DNA of 12,939 nt from Anaerolineaceae bacterium (GCA_014860845.1 JACZIY010000536.1:1-12939); one strand, 5' to 3'; positions 1 to 7,624 are shown, numbered from the stretch's first letter. Notes: a model not told the origin generated them from the letters alone. Program-made: numbers and translations.

Positions 1-185
1 GATTCGTCACTGGCAGGCTTGATGAAACCACATGTGTTGACAATCAAGACTTCCGCTTGTTCTGGTTTTTCTACTCCCCTGAGACCACCCTGGGTTAGAA
101 GGTGAGCAATTGAATCTGAGTCGACCAGGTTTTTAGCACAACCTAAAGATAATAAGTAAAAAGTTTCTTTTTTTAAAGTTTTCAT
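1..185 (-). CDS. rimO: Ribosomal protein S12 methylthiotransferase RimO, N-terminal part only
   Basis: Only the first 61 codons lie in the window; the gene runs off the left edge. RimO is a cytoplasmic radical-SAM iron-sulfur enzyme that adds a methylthio group to an aspartate of ribosomal protein S12. The visible part is the start of the MTTase N-terminal domain: [11 protein letters not shown] at residues 14-24 and LIVNTCGFI at 47-55, carrying two of the three cysteines (Cys16, Cys52) that bind the auxiliary cluster. The phrase GCAKNLVDS is typical of RimO rather than of the related MiaB. The start codon (183-185) overlaps the stop of the upstream RodZ-like gene as ATGA, and there is no good Shine-Dalgarno at normal distance. 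Translation is therefore probably coupled to the upstream gene. The radical-SAM and TRAM domains are not visible. Confidence 0.9.
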   Translation of the reverse strand, partial: MKTLKKETFYLLSLGCAKNLVDSDSIAHLLTQGGLRGVEKPEQAEVLIVNTCGFIKPASDE

Positions 186-1594
186 GGGATTAATGGGGTC
201 ACCGTTGGCGTAATTGTTGGAGGTAGAGTTGCTGTGGAGCTTGGTTGCAATGTTGGACTTGGCTGCAAGGTAATCGTTGGTGAAGGGCTGAACCTTGGTG
301 TAGGAGTAATGATTCCTGTTGAAGTGGTGAAGACAAGAGATTTTACTTCTCCTACATCTCCGATCACACCGACCGGGACAAGATTATAGAATATTTCTAA
401 TGCTGCAGCATTTCCCGTTAATATTTCTACCGAAGAGGAGCCAGAATATTCATATGCGTTTCCAGGAACAGTTCGCCCTGTAAATACTGTTTCACCATCC
501 ACATCCACTTTGAGATAAGCTCTTTGTCGAGCGATTATATATACTTGAACGGGTAAACCTGAGAGTTGAGTTCCAATTTCCACCTCACTTGTTTCTTCAG
601 ATGTTCCTTCACTTTTATTGGCGAGAAGGGTAGAAGTTGGCTCAAGGAATACTTCTGTTGATAGAACTGTTTCTTGAATGTCAGGGGTGCTCTCCAAAAG
701 AACATCAGAAATGGAAGGTGGTTCGACTTCTTCATTTTTCTCCTGAAAGCCACTGATATTTGCAGCACCCCAGAGAATGAAAATAAATAAAGCAATGATT
801 AAACCTGATGTAAGTAATAAATCTGCAGTAATAAATTTTAACCAACCAACTTTTTTCACTTCAGGTGATTGATAAGCTAATTGATTGTCCGATCCGATTT
901 TGTGAGGAGCATAACTTTCATTGCGACGGGTTTGTAAACCCTCCGCAAATTCGATCATAATTTTGTCAACATCAAGATTCAGGAACGTGGCGTAATTATT
1001 AAGCATCCCTCTTGCCTGGGGAATGGAAGGTAATTTTTCGATCGCTCCTTTTTCCAGGGCTTCCAGATAAAATGGGCGAATACTGGTAAACTGCTCAATA
1101 TCATCGGTAGATAGATTTAACTGCTGGCGTTGGACATTTAATTTTTCACCAATAGAAATGAAAATTTGTTTAGAAAGGGATAATTTTTCTATCCCATTTT
1201 TTCCATTTTCTTTGAAATTGTCATTACCCCCATGAAAAATTTTTTCTTCTGACGGAGAAATTTTCTCAGATACAACCACTTCATCTTCGACTTCTTCCTG
1301 CAAATCTGGTTCAGATAAAATTTCTTCAACGATTTCTTCCGCTTTTTGCTCAATTACAAGTTTTTCTGGATGATCCCAGGCTGTGAGGATCATTTTTTCA
1401 TCGAGATCAAGGAATTGAGCATAAATACGTAGATAGCCTTTTCCTTGCATTTTGGAAGGCATTTTTTCAATCTGGTCATTTTCCAACGCAAACAGATAGT
1501 GCTCACGAATTTTTGTCTGGTAAGCCACTTCAGCCAGGTTAAGCCCTTTATCTTCCCGGGCTTTTTGAATTAATTCTCCTAAAGTGATTGTCAT
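182..1594 (-). CDS. RodZ-like membrane protein with two helix-turn-helix domains
   Basis: 470 aa. RodZ-type proteins sit in the inner membrane and link the cytoskeleton to cell-shape and wall synthesis; family membership is clear, but the exact role here is inferred. Domain order: an HTH domain (about 1-70), an acidic linker (about 82-118), a second HTH domain (about 142-215), one transmembrane helix (about 255-279), an extracytoplasmic segment, a RodZ C-terminal DUF4115-like beta domain (about 348-424), and a Pro/Thr/Ser-rich tail (425-470) with PSPT-like repeats. The two HTH units are clearly duplicates: [20 protein letters not shown] matches [20 protein letters not shown]. Most RodZ proteins have only one. 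The start is the first ATG of the frame, with a stop codon 9 bases upstream, and gives the usual [10 protein letters not shown] opening. No Shine-Dalgarno precedes it. The gene lies between rplI and rimO. Confidence 0.85.
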   Translation of the reverse strand: MTITLGELIQKAREDKGLNLAEVAYQTKIREHYLFALENDQIEKMPSKMQGKGYLRIYAQFLDLDEKMILTAWDHPEKLVIEQKAEEIVEEILSEPDLQEEVEDEVVVSEKISPSEEKIFHGGNDNFKENGKNGIEKLSLSKQIFISIGEKLNVQRQQLNLSTDDIEQFTSIRPFYLEALEKGAIEKLPSIPQARGMLNNYATFLNLDVDKIMIEFAEGLQTRRNESYAPHKIGSDNQLAYQSPEVKKVGWLKFITADLLLTSGLIIALFIFILWGAANISGFQEKNEEVEPPSISDVLLESTPDIQETVLSTEVFLEPTSTLLANKSEGTSEETSEVEIGTQLSGLPVQVYIIARQRAYLKVDVDGETVFTGRTVPGNAYEYSGSSSVEILTGNAAALEIFYNLVPVGVIGDVGEVKSLVFTTSTGIITPTPRFSPSPTITLQPSPTLQPSSTATLPPTITPTVTPLIP

Positions 1595-1608
1595 GGTTAT
1601 AGTTTAAC

Positions 1609-1652
1609 AAACGACCGGCATGTCAACAAGGGTGATGAGATGCCGGTCGTTT
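1609..1652 (-). terminator. 13-bp inverted repeat between rplI and the RodZ-like gene
   Basis: aaacgaccggcat (1609-1621) and atgccggtcgttt (1640-1652) are perfect reverse complements around an 18-base spacer. The position, about 20 bases past the L9 stop, fits an intrinsic or attenuating terminator for rplI. On the minus strand the stem is followed only by a short mixed T-rich run, so termination may be partial. The U-tract is better on the plus strand (1650-1654), but no plus-strand gene reads into it. It could instead be a structured leader for the RodZ-like gene, whose ATG lies 14 bases beyond the stem. Confidence 0.55.
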
Positions 1653-1671
1653 TTATCTAATAGAAAAAGAA

Positions 1672-2196
1672 TTATTTTTCAGTTGTTTCTTCTATGACGA
1701 CTTCGGCAATTTCGGCAACTTCTTCTTTTTTCTCGTCAACAGCTACGGTTTCGCCTTCGCGATGAACGATAATTTTGATTTCTGGAACCAGATCAACTGT
1801 CAACCGAATCTTTGCAAAATGGTCTCCCAAATTTCGAATGGGTTGAACTTCAATTTGACGACGATCGATTTTGGTTCCTAATTTTTTATTAATTGCATCA
1901 GCGACCATCTGATGGGTGATTGAACCATATAATTTACCAGTCTCACCAGCTTTGCTTGGAAAACTTATGGTCAGTTTTTCCAACAACGCAGCGATGCCAC
2001 CCAATTCGTTGTTCAACACGGCTCGTCGTTCTGCAGCACGCTTCCGGATCTGATCAACCTGTTTTAATGCCCCTGGTGTTGCATTCACAGCAAATCCTTG
2101 GGGTATTAAAAAGTTACGGCCATATCCAGCAGCAACCTTTTTTATATCACCAGCACGACCTAATTTATAAACGTCTTTCAACAACAATACTTTCAT
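1672..2196 (-). CDS. rplI: 50S ribosomal protein L9
   Basis: 174 aa. L9 binds 23S rRNA at the base of the L1 stalk and helps keep the reading frame. The N-terminal rRNA-binding domain is textbook: MKVLLLKDV, then GRAGDIKKVAAGYGRNFLIP around residues 13-32. A long helix follows (about 41-75), then the C-terminal domain with GKLYGSIT at 88-95. The usual family length is about 150 aa. The extra 24 or so residues (151-174) form an acidic tail with 8 Glu, 1 Asp and only 3 Lys. The start is supported by AAGAAAGGG 8 bases before the ATG. A strong promoter (2256-2284) lies immediately upstream, and the RodZ-like gene and rimO lie downstream on the same strand. Confidence 0.97.
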   Translation of the reverse strand: MKVLLLKDVYKLGRAGDIKKVAAGYGRNFLIPQGFAVNATPGALKQVDQIRKRAAERRAVLNNELGGIAALLEKLTISFPSKAGETGKLYGSITHQMVADAINKKLGTKIDRRQIEVQPIRNLGDHFAKIRLTVDLVPEIKIIVHREGETVAVDEKKEEVAEIAEVVIEETTEK

Positions 2197-2222
2197 TTTT
2201 CTAGCCCTTTCTTAATATGATT

Positions 2223-2246
2223 TCAAGCGAAGGGTACAACGCTTGA
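2223..2246 (-). promoter_or_regulatory. Leader hairpin upstream of rplI
   Basis: tcaagcg (2223-2229) and cgcttga (2240-2246) form a perfect 7-bp stem with a 10-base loop. They lie between the predicted transcription start (about 2249) and the L9 Shine-Dalgarno (about 2205-2213), so they are within the predicted short leader. It may stabilise the mRNA 5' end or take part in translational control of L9; neither can be decided from one sequence. Confidence 0.4.
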
Positions 2247-2255
2247 GGCGTCCGA

Positions 2256-2284
2256 ATTCTATCAGACGGTTGATTTCGTGTCAA
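2256..2284 (-). promoter_or_regulatory. Near-consensus sigma70-type promoter of rplI
   Basis: On the minus strand TTGACA (2279-2284) is followed after exactly 17 bases by TAGAAT (2256-2261). This is a perfect -35 hexamer and a 5/6 match for the -10. The predicted start is near 2249, giving a leader of about 50 bases to the L9 ATG. It is the strongest promoter in the window, as expected for a ribosomal protein gene. It may also feed the RodZ-like gene and rimO through the 1609-1652 hairpin. Confidence 0.75.
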
Positions 2285-2342
2285 ATGGATTTTTCTATGT
2301 TTGGTTTCCCGATAAAACAACTGATAATATTTTTTTTCATTT

Positions 2343-2717
2343 TTAATCGTCGATTTCAGGATTGTATTGTCTCAATCCATATACCTGAGCCACCGGTAAC
2401 ACGATCAGAATACCAGTATTTGGTTTATTGAGATCCCCAACTATTTTTTGGGTATGTTTTAAAACGTTTTTAACAATCTCATCAGATTCCACCACTGAGA
2501 ATAATGTTCGACTTAAATCCATATTTTCAACCCGATCGAGGATCTCACTCATGGTTGGGAAAAGTGGAAAATCTTCCATTAAACCGAAATTTTGGCGAAT
2601 TCTACCTAGACCGGTGCTGAAAAGAACGGTAGCACCTTTAACCCCTGCTTCTTCCCAGGCATGTAATAAATCTTTCATTTTGGATATGTCATGGAGTACA
2701 AATAGAATAAAGTACAT
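2343..2717 (-). CDS. Small PII-like (GlnB-fold) protein paired with the antiporter
   Basis: 124 aa. The predicted layout is that of a PII-like ferredoxin fold: strand 2-10, helix 11-25 (ISKMKDLLHAWEEAG), strand 28-35 with GATVLFSTGLG, a long variable region where PII proteins have the T-loop (about 36-58), strand near 69-77, helix 78-93, and a closing strand TGILIVLPV (101-109). PII-like proteins are usually trimers that bind nucleotides at the subunit clefts and regulate a partner, often a transporter. I recognise no T-loop uridylylation site as in classical GlnB, so this is not called glnB or glnK. It starts 11 bases after the antiporter stop, with an AGGAG Shine-Dalgarno in the gap, so the two genes form an operon. 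The likely role, by inference, is to sense a nucleotide and gate the antiporter. Confidence 0.65.
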   Translation of the reverse strand: MYFILFVLHDISKMKDLLHAWEEAGVKGATVLFSTGLGRIRQNFGLMEDFPLFPTMSEILDRVENMDLSRTLFSVVESDEIVKNVLKHTQKIVGDLNKPNTGILIVLPVAQVYGLRQYNPEIDD

Positions 2718-2728
2718 TTTTTTTCTCC

Positions 2729-3934
2729 TTATGATTGCATCGGTTTTTCTAAATTGATGGATTTTGCAAATGAGGCTCGTAATAATGGTGGGGTAATTAA
2801 TGTAGTGATCAGTACCATTCCCACGATTGATGAATATAATTCGGGATTTAGTAAATTTTCCTGTAATCCTACTGTAGCAACGATAAGACCAACTTCACCA
2901 CGGCTAATCATCCCGATGCCTAATTGAAGAGATTCCATCCAGTTGAACTTTCCAATTTTTGCCCCTAATCCTGCACCAAGTATTTTTCCTATTAATGCAG
3001 CGATTGTAATCATCACCAGAATCCAGAGAGACGAAATACTCATTCCTCTAACATCGACATGTAAACCAATGTTAATGAAGAAAATGGGAACAAAAAAACC
3101 ATACGATAAGGATCGCAACCCTCTTTCAATTTCAGTTCTTTCTTGTGTGCGGGCATACATCAGACCAGCTATAAAGGAGCCGGTGATGGCAGCCATTCCT
3201 CCCAACAATTCAGCTGAAACGCCGTAGACCAGCATAATAATGATTGCAAGCGTAATTGTCCCTTGTGCTATAGGAAGGTTTTGAACTTTTCGCGAAATTT
3301 TTGGCAACACCCAATATCCAAAAGCCAGAGATAAGCTGAGAAATACAACCATTTTGAATAAAACTATAATGATTTCAATTGCTGAACCACCTTGATTGAG
3401 TGCAATGAAACCTGATAATAACAGGATTACCAACATATCATCGAATACAGCAGCGCCTAATAATCCAAAGCCAACTCTGCTGCGTAGAACTTTTAATTCA
3501 ATGAGTGTTTGAGCACTGATGCTGACACTGGTAGCACCAAGAGTTAACCCAAGAAACATTGAATGTTCAAATTTCATTGAAAAGAAATTGCCGACCATAA
3601 ATCCTAATAAAACAGGAACTAAAACTCCGAGGATTCCAGCATATGCGGATGCGCCTTTATTCTTTGCCAAATCAGAAAGCTGTAATTCCAGACCAGCAAT
3701 AAACATCAACAAAAGGACTCCGATTTCTGCAAACTCATTGATGAAATGAGGTAATTCTTTATAATCCAGGAATGAAAAGTTGAATATACTAATCAATGAA
3801 GGGCCGAGAATTACACCAATCAATAATTCTCCCAGAACAGATGGTTGACCTAATTTGGTACTGAGATATCCAGCAGCTTTGGCTGCCAGTAATAAGATTG
3901 CTAAAATCGTACAAATTTGCAGAAATGGTGTCAT
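2729..3934 (-). CDS. CPA2-family monovalent cation/proton antiporter
   Basis: 401 aa integral membrane protein, almost entirely hydrophobic, with about 11-13 membrane segments (Na+/H+ exchanger domain). It should exchange Na+ or K+ for protons and so set cytoplasmic pH or ion balance. Family marks include GQPSVLGELLIGVILGP at 29-45, LLMFIAGLEL at 75-84, GATSVSI at 133-139, the paired aspartates FDD at 164-166, a conserved Lys in GKILGAG (Lys317), and SRGEVGLI at 344-351. Paired Asp at this site is typical of NapA-like electrogenic exchangers, whereas the Kef channels have Gln-Asp. The protein ends right after the membrane domain, with no RCK/TrkA-N module. The following gene encodes a separate PII-like protein that may replace that control. 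AAGGAAG lies 10 bases before the start and overlaps a 13-base palindrome. Confidence 0.9.
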   Translation of the reverse strand: MTPFLQICTILAILLLAAKAAGYLSTKLGQPSVLGELLIGVILGPSLISIFNFSFLDYKELPHFINEFAEIGVLLLMFIAGLELQLSDLAKNKGASAYAGILGVLVPVLLGFMVGNFFSMKFEHSMFLGLTLGATSVSISAQTLIELKVLRSRVGFGLLGAAVFDDMLVILLLSGFIALNQGGSAIEIIIVLFKMVVFLSLSLAFGYWVLPKISRKVQNLPIAQGTITLAIIIMLVYGVSAELLGGMAAITGSFIAGLMYARTQERTEIERGLRSLSYGFFVPIFFINIGLHVDVRGMSISSLWILVMITIAALIGKILGAGLGAKIGKFNWMESLQLGIGMISRGEVGLIVATVGLQENLLNPELYSSIVGMVLITTLITPPLLRASFAKSINLEKPMQS

Positions 3935-3947
3935 AATGAGAATTCTT

Positions 3948-3960
3948 CCTTGTTACAAGG
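3948..3960. promoter_or_regulatory. 13-base palindrome over the antiporter ribosome binding site
   Basis: CCTTGT-T-ACAAGG is a perfect dyad 14-26 bases upstream of the antiporter ATG. Its left arm contains part of the AAGGAAG Shine-Dalgarno of the minus-strand mRNA. It could be a repressor site, or an RNA element with a loop too tight to form fully. A second short dyad, CGAAATTTCG, lies at 3969-3978. The function is unknown. Confidence 0.35.
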
Positions 3961-4005
3961 ATTTATGTCGAAATTTCGTGGATAAAATATCACTCCACAA
4001 TCAAT

Positions 4006-4033
4006 TTGACATCAAGTATACTGATTTTACACT
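4006..4033 (+). promoter_or_regulatory. Candidate promoter of the methylmalonyl-CoA mutase operon
   Basis: TTGACA (4006-4011) is a perfect -35, with TACACT (4028-4033, 4/6 match) after 16 bases. The ATG follows 21 bases beyond the -10. An alternative pair is TCCACA (3994-3999) with TATACT (4017-4022, 5/6 match) at 17 bases. The mutase Shine-Dalgarno AAGAGG lies just before its ATG. The 120-bp divergent region must also hold the antiporter promoter, for which I see no clear hexamers. Confidence 0.45.
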
Positions 4034-4054
4034 ATAAAATTTTAAGAGGTATTT

Positions 4055-5704
4055 ATGGATTTAGAGGCTAGAAAAAAACAATGGGAGAAGGACGTCCTTC
4101 ATCCTATTACAAATAGATATCCAGAAAGAAAAGAAAATTTCTTTACAACCTCTAATATTCCAGTTCCCAATGTGGCGTTACCAAATGATGCGGATTATGT
4201 AGAGCAAATGGGATTTCCAGGAGAATTTCCATTTACCCGTGGCGTTCAACCAACGATGTATCGAGGTCGACTGTGGACCATGCGACAGTATGCAGGGTTC
4301 GCGACGGCTGAGGAGTCTAACGAACGTTATCGTTATTTGCTTGCCCAGGGTCAAACTGGATTATCCGTCGCTTTTGATTTGCCAACTCAAATTGGGTATG
4401 ATGCTGATGATCCAATTGCGACCGGAGAGGTGGGTAAAGTAGGTGTTTCCATTTCATCGATAGGTGATATGGAGATTTTATTTCGTGAGATTCCTTTAGA
4501 CAGAGTTTCTACTAGCATGACAATCAATGCGCCAGCGGCTGTTTTATTGGCAATGTATATTGCAGTGGCGAAGAAACAGGGCGTAGATCCAAAACGACTG
4601 CGAGGAACCATCCAGAATGATATTCTTAAAGAATTCATTGCCAGAGGGACATATATTTATCCTCCGCAACCATCCATGCGATTAATTACCGACATATTCA
4701 AATACTGTAAGGAGAATATTCCCCATTGGAATACGATCAGTATTTCTGGTTATCATATTCGTGAAGCTGGATCGACTGCTGCGCAGGAAGTAGCGTTTAC
4801 CTTGGCCAATGCGATTGCGTATGTTGAATCGGCATTGCATTCTGGATTGGGAGTTGATGAATTTTCACAACAATTATCTTTCTTCTTTGCTGCGCACAAT
4901 CAATTTTTAGAGGAAGTAGCAAAATTCAGAGCAGCCAGACGTCTTTGGGCAAGGATCATGAAAGAACGATTCGACGCCAAAGACCCAAGATCCTGGATGT
5001 TGAGATTCCATACCCAAACTGGTGGATCTACTTTAACAGCACAGCAGCCTGAAAATAATGTGGTTAGAGTAGCCATTCAAGCTTTAGCAGCTGTAATGGG
5101 CGGAACTCAGTCTTTACATACCAATAGTATGGATGAAGCGCTGTGGTTGCCGACTGAAAAGTCAGTCAGGGTTGCATTGAGAACGCAACAAGTAATCGGT
5201 TATGAATCCGGGGTGGCAGATTCGATCGATCCGTTAGGTGGTTCCTATCTAATTGAGTATTTGACAGATGAAATTGAATCCCAGGCGAAGAAATATATTG
5301 AAAGAATTGATGATTTGGGGGGTGCTTTAAAAGCAATTGAACTTGGGTATTTACAAAATGAAATTCAAGAGGCTGCTTACCAATATCAAAAATCTGTGGA
5401 GAACAAAGAAAACCTTGTCGTCGGGGTGAACGCTTTCGAAGTGAATGAGAAAATTGAATTAGAGCGTTTAGCTGTTAATCCTGCAATTGAGAGAAACCAG
5501 ATTGAAAACCTTACTAAATTAAAATCTTCACGCGATCAGATCAAAGTAAGTGAATTGTTAACTCAACTAGAAAGAGAATCTTTTGGTAACAATAATTTGA
5601 TGCCACTCATGATTGAATGTGTTGAAAATCAATTGACTCTGGGTGAAATTTGTGGCGTTTTACGAAAAACATGGGGGGAGTATCAACCACCTACCTGGAT
5701 TTAG
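4055..5704 (+). CDS. Methylmalonyl-CoA mutase, catalytic (large) subunit
   Basis: 549 aa. It catalyses the adenosylcobalamin-dependent rearrangement between (R)-methylmalonyl-CoA and succinyl-CoA, in propionyl-CoA breakdown or, in reverse, propionate formation. Nearly the whole chain is the acyl-CoA mutase TIM barrel: [15 protein letters not shown] at 58-72, RQYAGF at 77-82, [14 protein letters not shown] at 103-116, [10 protein letters not shown] at 185-194 and [15 protein letters not shown] at 231-245. Using the Propionibacterium enzyme numbering as I remember it, with a constant offset of 10, Tyr79, Gln187, Arg197 and His234 match its Tyr89, Gln197, Arg207 and His244. Tyr and Arg at these positions favour methylmalonyl-CoA over isobutyryl-CoA as substrate. 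The C-terminal B12-binding domain (DxHxxG) is absent, so a separate small subunit must exist elsewhere. The epimerase gene follows 12 bases later. Confidence 0.93.
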   Translation: MDLEARKKQWEKDVLHPITNRYPERKENFFTTSNIPVPNVALPNDADYVEQMGFPGEFPFTRGVQPTMYRGRLWTMRQYAGFATAEESNERYRYLLAQGQTGLSVAFDLPTQIGYDADDPIATGEVGKVGVSISSIGDMEILFREIPLDRVSTSMTINAPAAVLLAMYIAVAKKQGVDPKRLRGTIQNDILKEFIARGTYIYPPQPSMRLITDIFKYCKENIPHWNTISISGYHIREAGSTAAQEVAFTLANAIAYVESALHSGLGVDEFSQQLSFFFAAHNQFLEEVAKFRAARRLWARIMKERFDAKDPRSWMLRFHTQTGGSTLTAQQPENNVVRVAIQALAAVMGGTQSLHTNSMDEALWLPTEKSVRVALRTQQVIGYESGVADSIDPLGGSYLIEYLTDEIESQAKKYIERIDDLGGALKAIELGYLQNEIQEAAYQYQKSVENKENLVVGVNAFEVNEKIELERLAVNPAIERNQIENLTKLKSSRDQIKVSELLTQLERESFGNNNLMPLMIECVENQLTLGEICGVLRKTWGEYQPPTWI

Positions 5705-5716
5705 AAAGGATTGAAA

Positions 5717-6124
5717 ATGGCAAAAATCAAGAAAATCAATCATATTGCAATAGCAGTTAAGGACGTGGAGGAATCACTTAAATTTTGGCGGGACGCGTTG
5801 GGTCTTCAGGTTGATCATGTAGAGGATGTTCCCAGCCAAAAATCTGAAGTTGTTTTTATTCCGGTTGGAGATAGTGAAGTAGAGTTGGTGAAACCAACCA
5901 GCTGGGATACCGGTGTAGCAAAATTTATTGAAGAACGTGGTGGGGGAATGCATCATCTATGTTTTGAGGTGGATAATATTGACGAAATGCTTGCCCAGTT
6001 GAAAGAAAAAGGTATACGATTAATTAATGAAGTGGCGTTAGAGTTGCCTGGCAGGAAAATGGCTTTTGTCCATCCAAAAAGCACCAATGGGGTGTTGGTG
6101 GAATTGTACGAAGTCTTACAATAA
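5717..6124 (+). CDS. mce: Methylmalonyl-CoA epimerase
   Basis: 135 aa cytoplasmic enzyme of the vicinal-oxygen-chelate (glyoxalase-like) fold. It interconverts the (2R) and (2S) forms of methylmalonyl-CoA, linking propionyl-CoA carboxylase product to the mutase encoded just upstream. Two VOC half-domains are visible: INHIAIAVKDVEESLKFW at 7-24, and GGGMHHLCFEVDNIDEM at 75-91. Likely metal ligands are His9, Glu56 in SEVELVKP, His79 or His80, and Glu129 in GVLVELYE. The length matches the family. ATG 5717 is chosen because AAGGA (5706-5710) lies 6 bases before it. An in-frame TTG at 5711 directly abuts that site and is unlikely to be used. The gene shares a transcript with the mutase. Confidence 0.93.
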   Translation: MAKIKKINHIAIAVKDVEESLKFWRDALGLQVDHVEDVPSQKSEVVFIPVGDSEVELVKPTSWDTGVAKFIEERGGGMHHLCFEVDNIDEMLAQLKEKGIRLINEVALELPGRKMAFVHPKSTNGVLVELYEVLQ

Positions 6125-6159
6125 TGATTCAATGGGAGATTTCACCCATCAGAGAATAA

Positions 6160-7461
6160 TTACATAATATTGTTAGCGATCAGAATTTTCTCTTCTGCAT
6201 CCGCAATGGCGATTCCATCTTTTTCTTTTACTCGCCACAATAACAACCCGCCAAGGGAGAAAAAGATGATCAATGAAACAATACTCAAGCGACTACCACC
6301 CATCAAGCGACTGACCACACCAAACAATAATGGGCCTACAGTACCCGCAATTTTCTCACTGACGCTGAAAAAGCTGTAAAATTCTGCAGATTTTGATTTA
6401 GGCATCATTCGACCAAATAATGATCGACTGAGCGCCTGGCTACCTCCCTGAACGGTTGCCACAGCAAAACCTAATAACCAGAAATGTATTTCCTTATATA
6501 AAAAATACCCTCCAATTGCAATTAATGTGTAGATTATAAGACTGAGGAGAATCGATCGTTTTGTTCCAATTTTTTTTGCTAACCAACCAAATAAAAACGC
6601 AAAAGGAATAGCCACGAATTGAACCATTAACAATGTACCGATGGTTGTTGTGGATGAAAAACCCAATTCGGTACCATAAATAGTTGCCATGAAAATAATG
6701 GTTCCTATACCATTGTTGTATAACCAAAAGGCGACGATGAACTTGGTTAATTCTTTATATTTTTTGATTTCTTTGAATGTATAAGATAAGCGACTGAAAC
6801 TGGCTTTGACTGGATTAAACCCTATTTCAGAGGCCAGAATACGACGTGGAGGTTCTTTTACATTTCTCCAAAGTGGGATGGTGAAAACCAACCACCAGAT
6901 GGAAACAGTCAAGAAGGATAATCGGGTCATTAACTCTGTTAGATGATCCGGTGAAAACATAATCATTACAAGATTGATCGCTAACAAAATTCCACCACCT
7001 GCATATCCCATGGCATACCCACGCGAGGATACCTGGTCGATTTCATCTTCATGTGCAATATGCGGGAGAAGGGAGTCATAAAAAACATTAGCCCCGGCGA
7101 ATCCAATGGAACCAATAATATAGAAAACGGATGCCATTAACCAATCCCCACTCTTAACCAGATAGAGTAGTGCTGTTCCTGTCACACCGACAACTACGAA
7201 AATGCTCATAAAACGTTTTTTAGCGCCAGAAAAATCGGCCATTGCTCCTAAAATTGGACCTAAAAGTGCTACTAAAACCAATGCGATTGTTGTTGTGAAA
7301 GCCCAGTTAGAAGTCGCTTCGTGTGGTTGAAGATTCTTTGATGCCACTGTTGAATAATAGACTGGTAATACAGCAGCTGCAATTGTGGTGGCAAATGTGG
7401 AATTCGCCCAATCATACATTGTCCAGGCACGTATGGCGCGTTTATGTGCAATTTCATCCAT
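6160..7461 (-). CDS. MFS transporter of the UMF1 (Atg22-like) family
   Basis: 433 aa inner-membrane protein with about 12 membrane helices in two halves, separated by a cytoplasmic segment near 198-240. The opening RAWTMYDWANSTFATTI (11-27) is the hallmark of the UMF1 group. Further MFS signs are GPILGAMADFSGAKKRF (68-84), the loop-2 motif between helices 2 and 3, and the equivalent FGWLAKKIGTKRS (291-303) in the second half. GGSQALSRSLFGRMMP at 339-354 is also typical of the group. The yeast relative Atg22 exports amino acids from the vacuole; bacterial substrates are mostly unknown, so none is assigned. The start has AAGGATG about 8 bases upstream. The gene converges on the epimerase gene with a 35-bp gap and has its own promoter region, divergent from uvrA. 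Confidence 0.85.
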   Translation of the reverse strand: MDEIAHKRAIRAWTMYDWANSTFATTIAAAVLPVYYSTVASKNLQPHEATSNWAFTTTIALVLVALLGPILGAMADFSGAKKRFMSIFVVVGVTGTALLYLVKSGDWLMASVFYIIGSIGFAGANVFYDSLLPHIAHEDEIDQVSSRGYAMGYAGGGILLAINLVMIMFSPDHLTELMTRLSFLTVSIWWLVFTIPLWRNVKEPPRRILASEIGFNPVKASFSRLSYTFKEIKKYKELTKFIVAFWLYNNGIGTIIFMATIYGTELGFSSTTTIGTLLMVQFVAIPFAFLFGWLAKKIGTKRSILLSLIIYTLIAIGGYFLYKEIHFWLLGFAVATVQGGSQALSRSLFGRMMPKSKSAEFYSFFSVSEKIAGTVGPLLFGVVSRLMGGSRLSIVSLIIFFSLGGLLLWRVKEKDGIAIADAEEKILIANNIM

Positions 7462-7493
7462 AATTCACATCCTTATTTGAGTAAATAAAAATG

Positions 7494-7499
7494 ATTATA
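7494..7499 (-). promoter_or_regulatory. Candidate -10 element of the MFS transporter gene
   Basis: The minus strand carries a perfect TATAAT at 7494-7499, 32 bases upstream of the ATG. The best -35 at 17 bases, TATTAC (7517-7522), matches only 3/6. The position suits a promoter, but AT-rich sequence raises the chance of a random match. Confidence 0.4.
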
Positions 7500-7605
7500 C
7501 AAGTGTTTACTTTCAGGTAATAATGAATATTCCTGAGAAAATGATTTTCTTATTTCAAAATAATGTTTAGAAATCCATCTTTTTACAAATTTAAATAGTT
7601 ATTAG

Positions 7606-7624
7606 AATGATTGATATAATCATT
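7606..7624. repeat. 7-bp inverted repeat upstream of uvrA
   Basis: AATGATT (7606-7612) and AATCATT (7618-7624) are perfect inverted copies with a 5-base spacer. Their centre is about 60 bases upstream of the predicted uvrA transcription start. The placement fits an activator or distal operator, but the arms are AT-rich. It does not resemble the LexA boxes I know (CTG-N10-CAG or the CGAAC...GTTCG type). Confidence 0.25.

Noticed and set aside
1920..2204. Plus-strand open frame opposite rplI
   Set aside because: Antisense to a certain ribosomal protein gene, with composition of a shadow frame and no recognisable domain.
2428..2757. Plus-strand open frame across the PII-like gene and the antiporter end
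   Set aside because: Opposite two well-supported genes; Ser/Thr-rich shadow translation without a ribosome site.
5711..5716. TTG as the start of the epimerase, two codons upstream of the ATG
   Set aside because: The AAGGA ribosome site ends at 5710, directly against it; ATG 5717 has correct spacing.
6132..6149. ATGGG...CCCAT hairpin between the epimerase and MFS genes as a terminator
   Set aside because: Only 5 bp, no T-run on either side; too weak to call although the convergent layout would need a terminator.
7513..7549. AT-rich dyads (TCAGG...CCTGA and GAAAATGATTTTC) upstream of the MFS gene
   Set aside because: Short and AT-rich; expected by chance in this composition.
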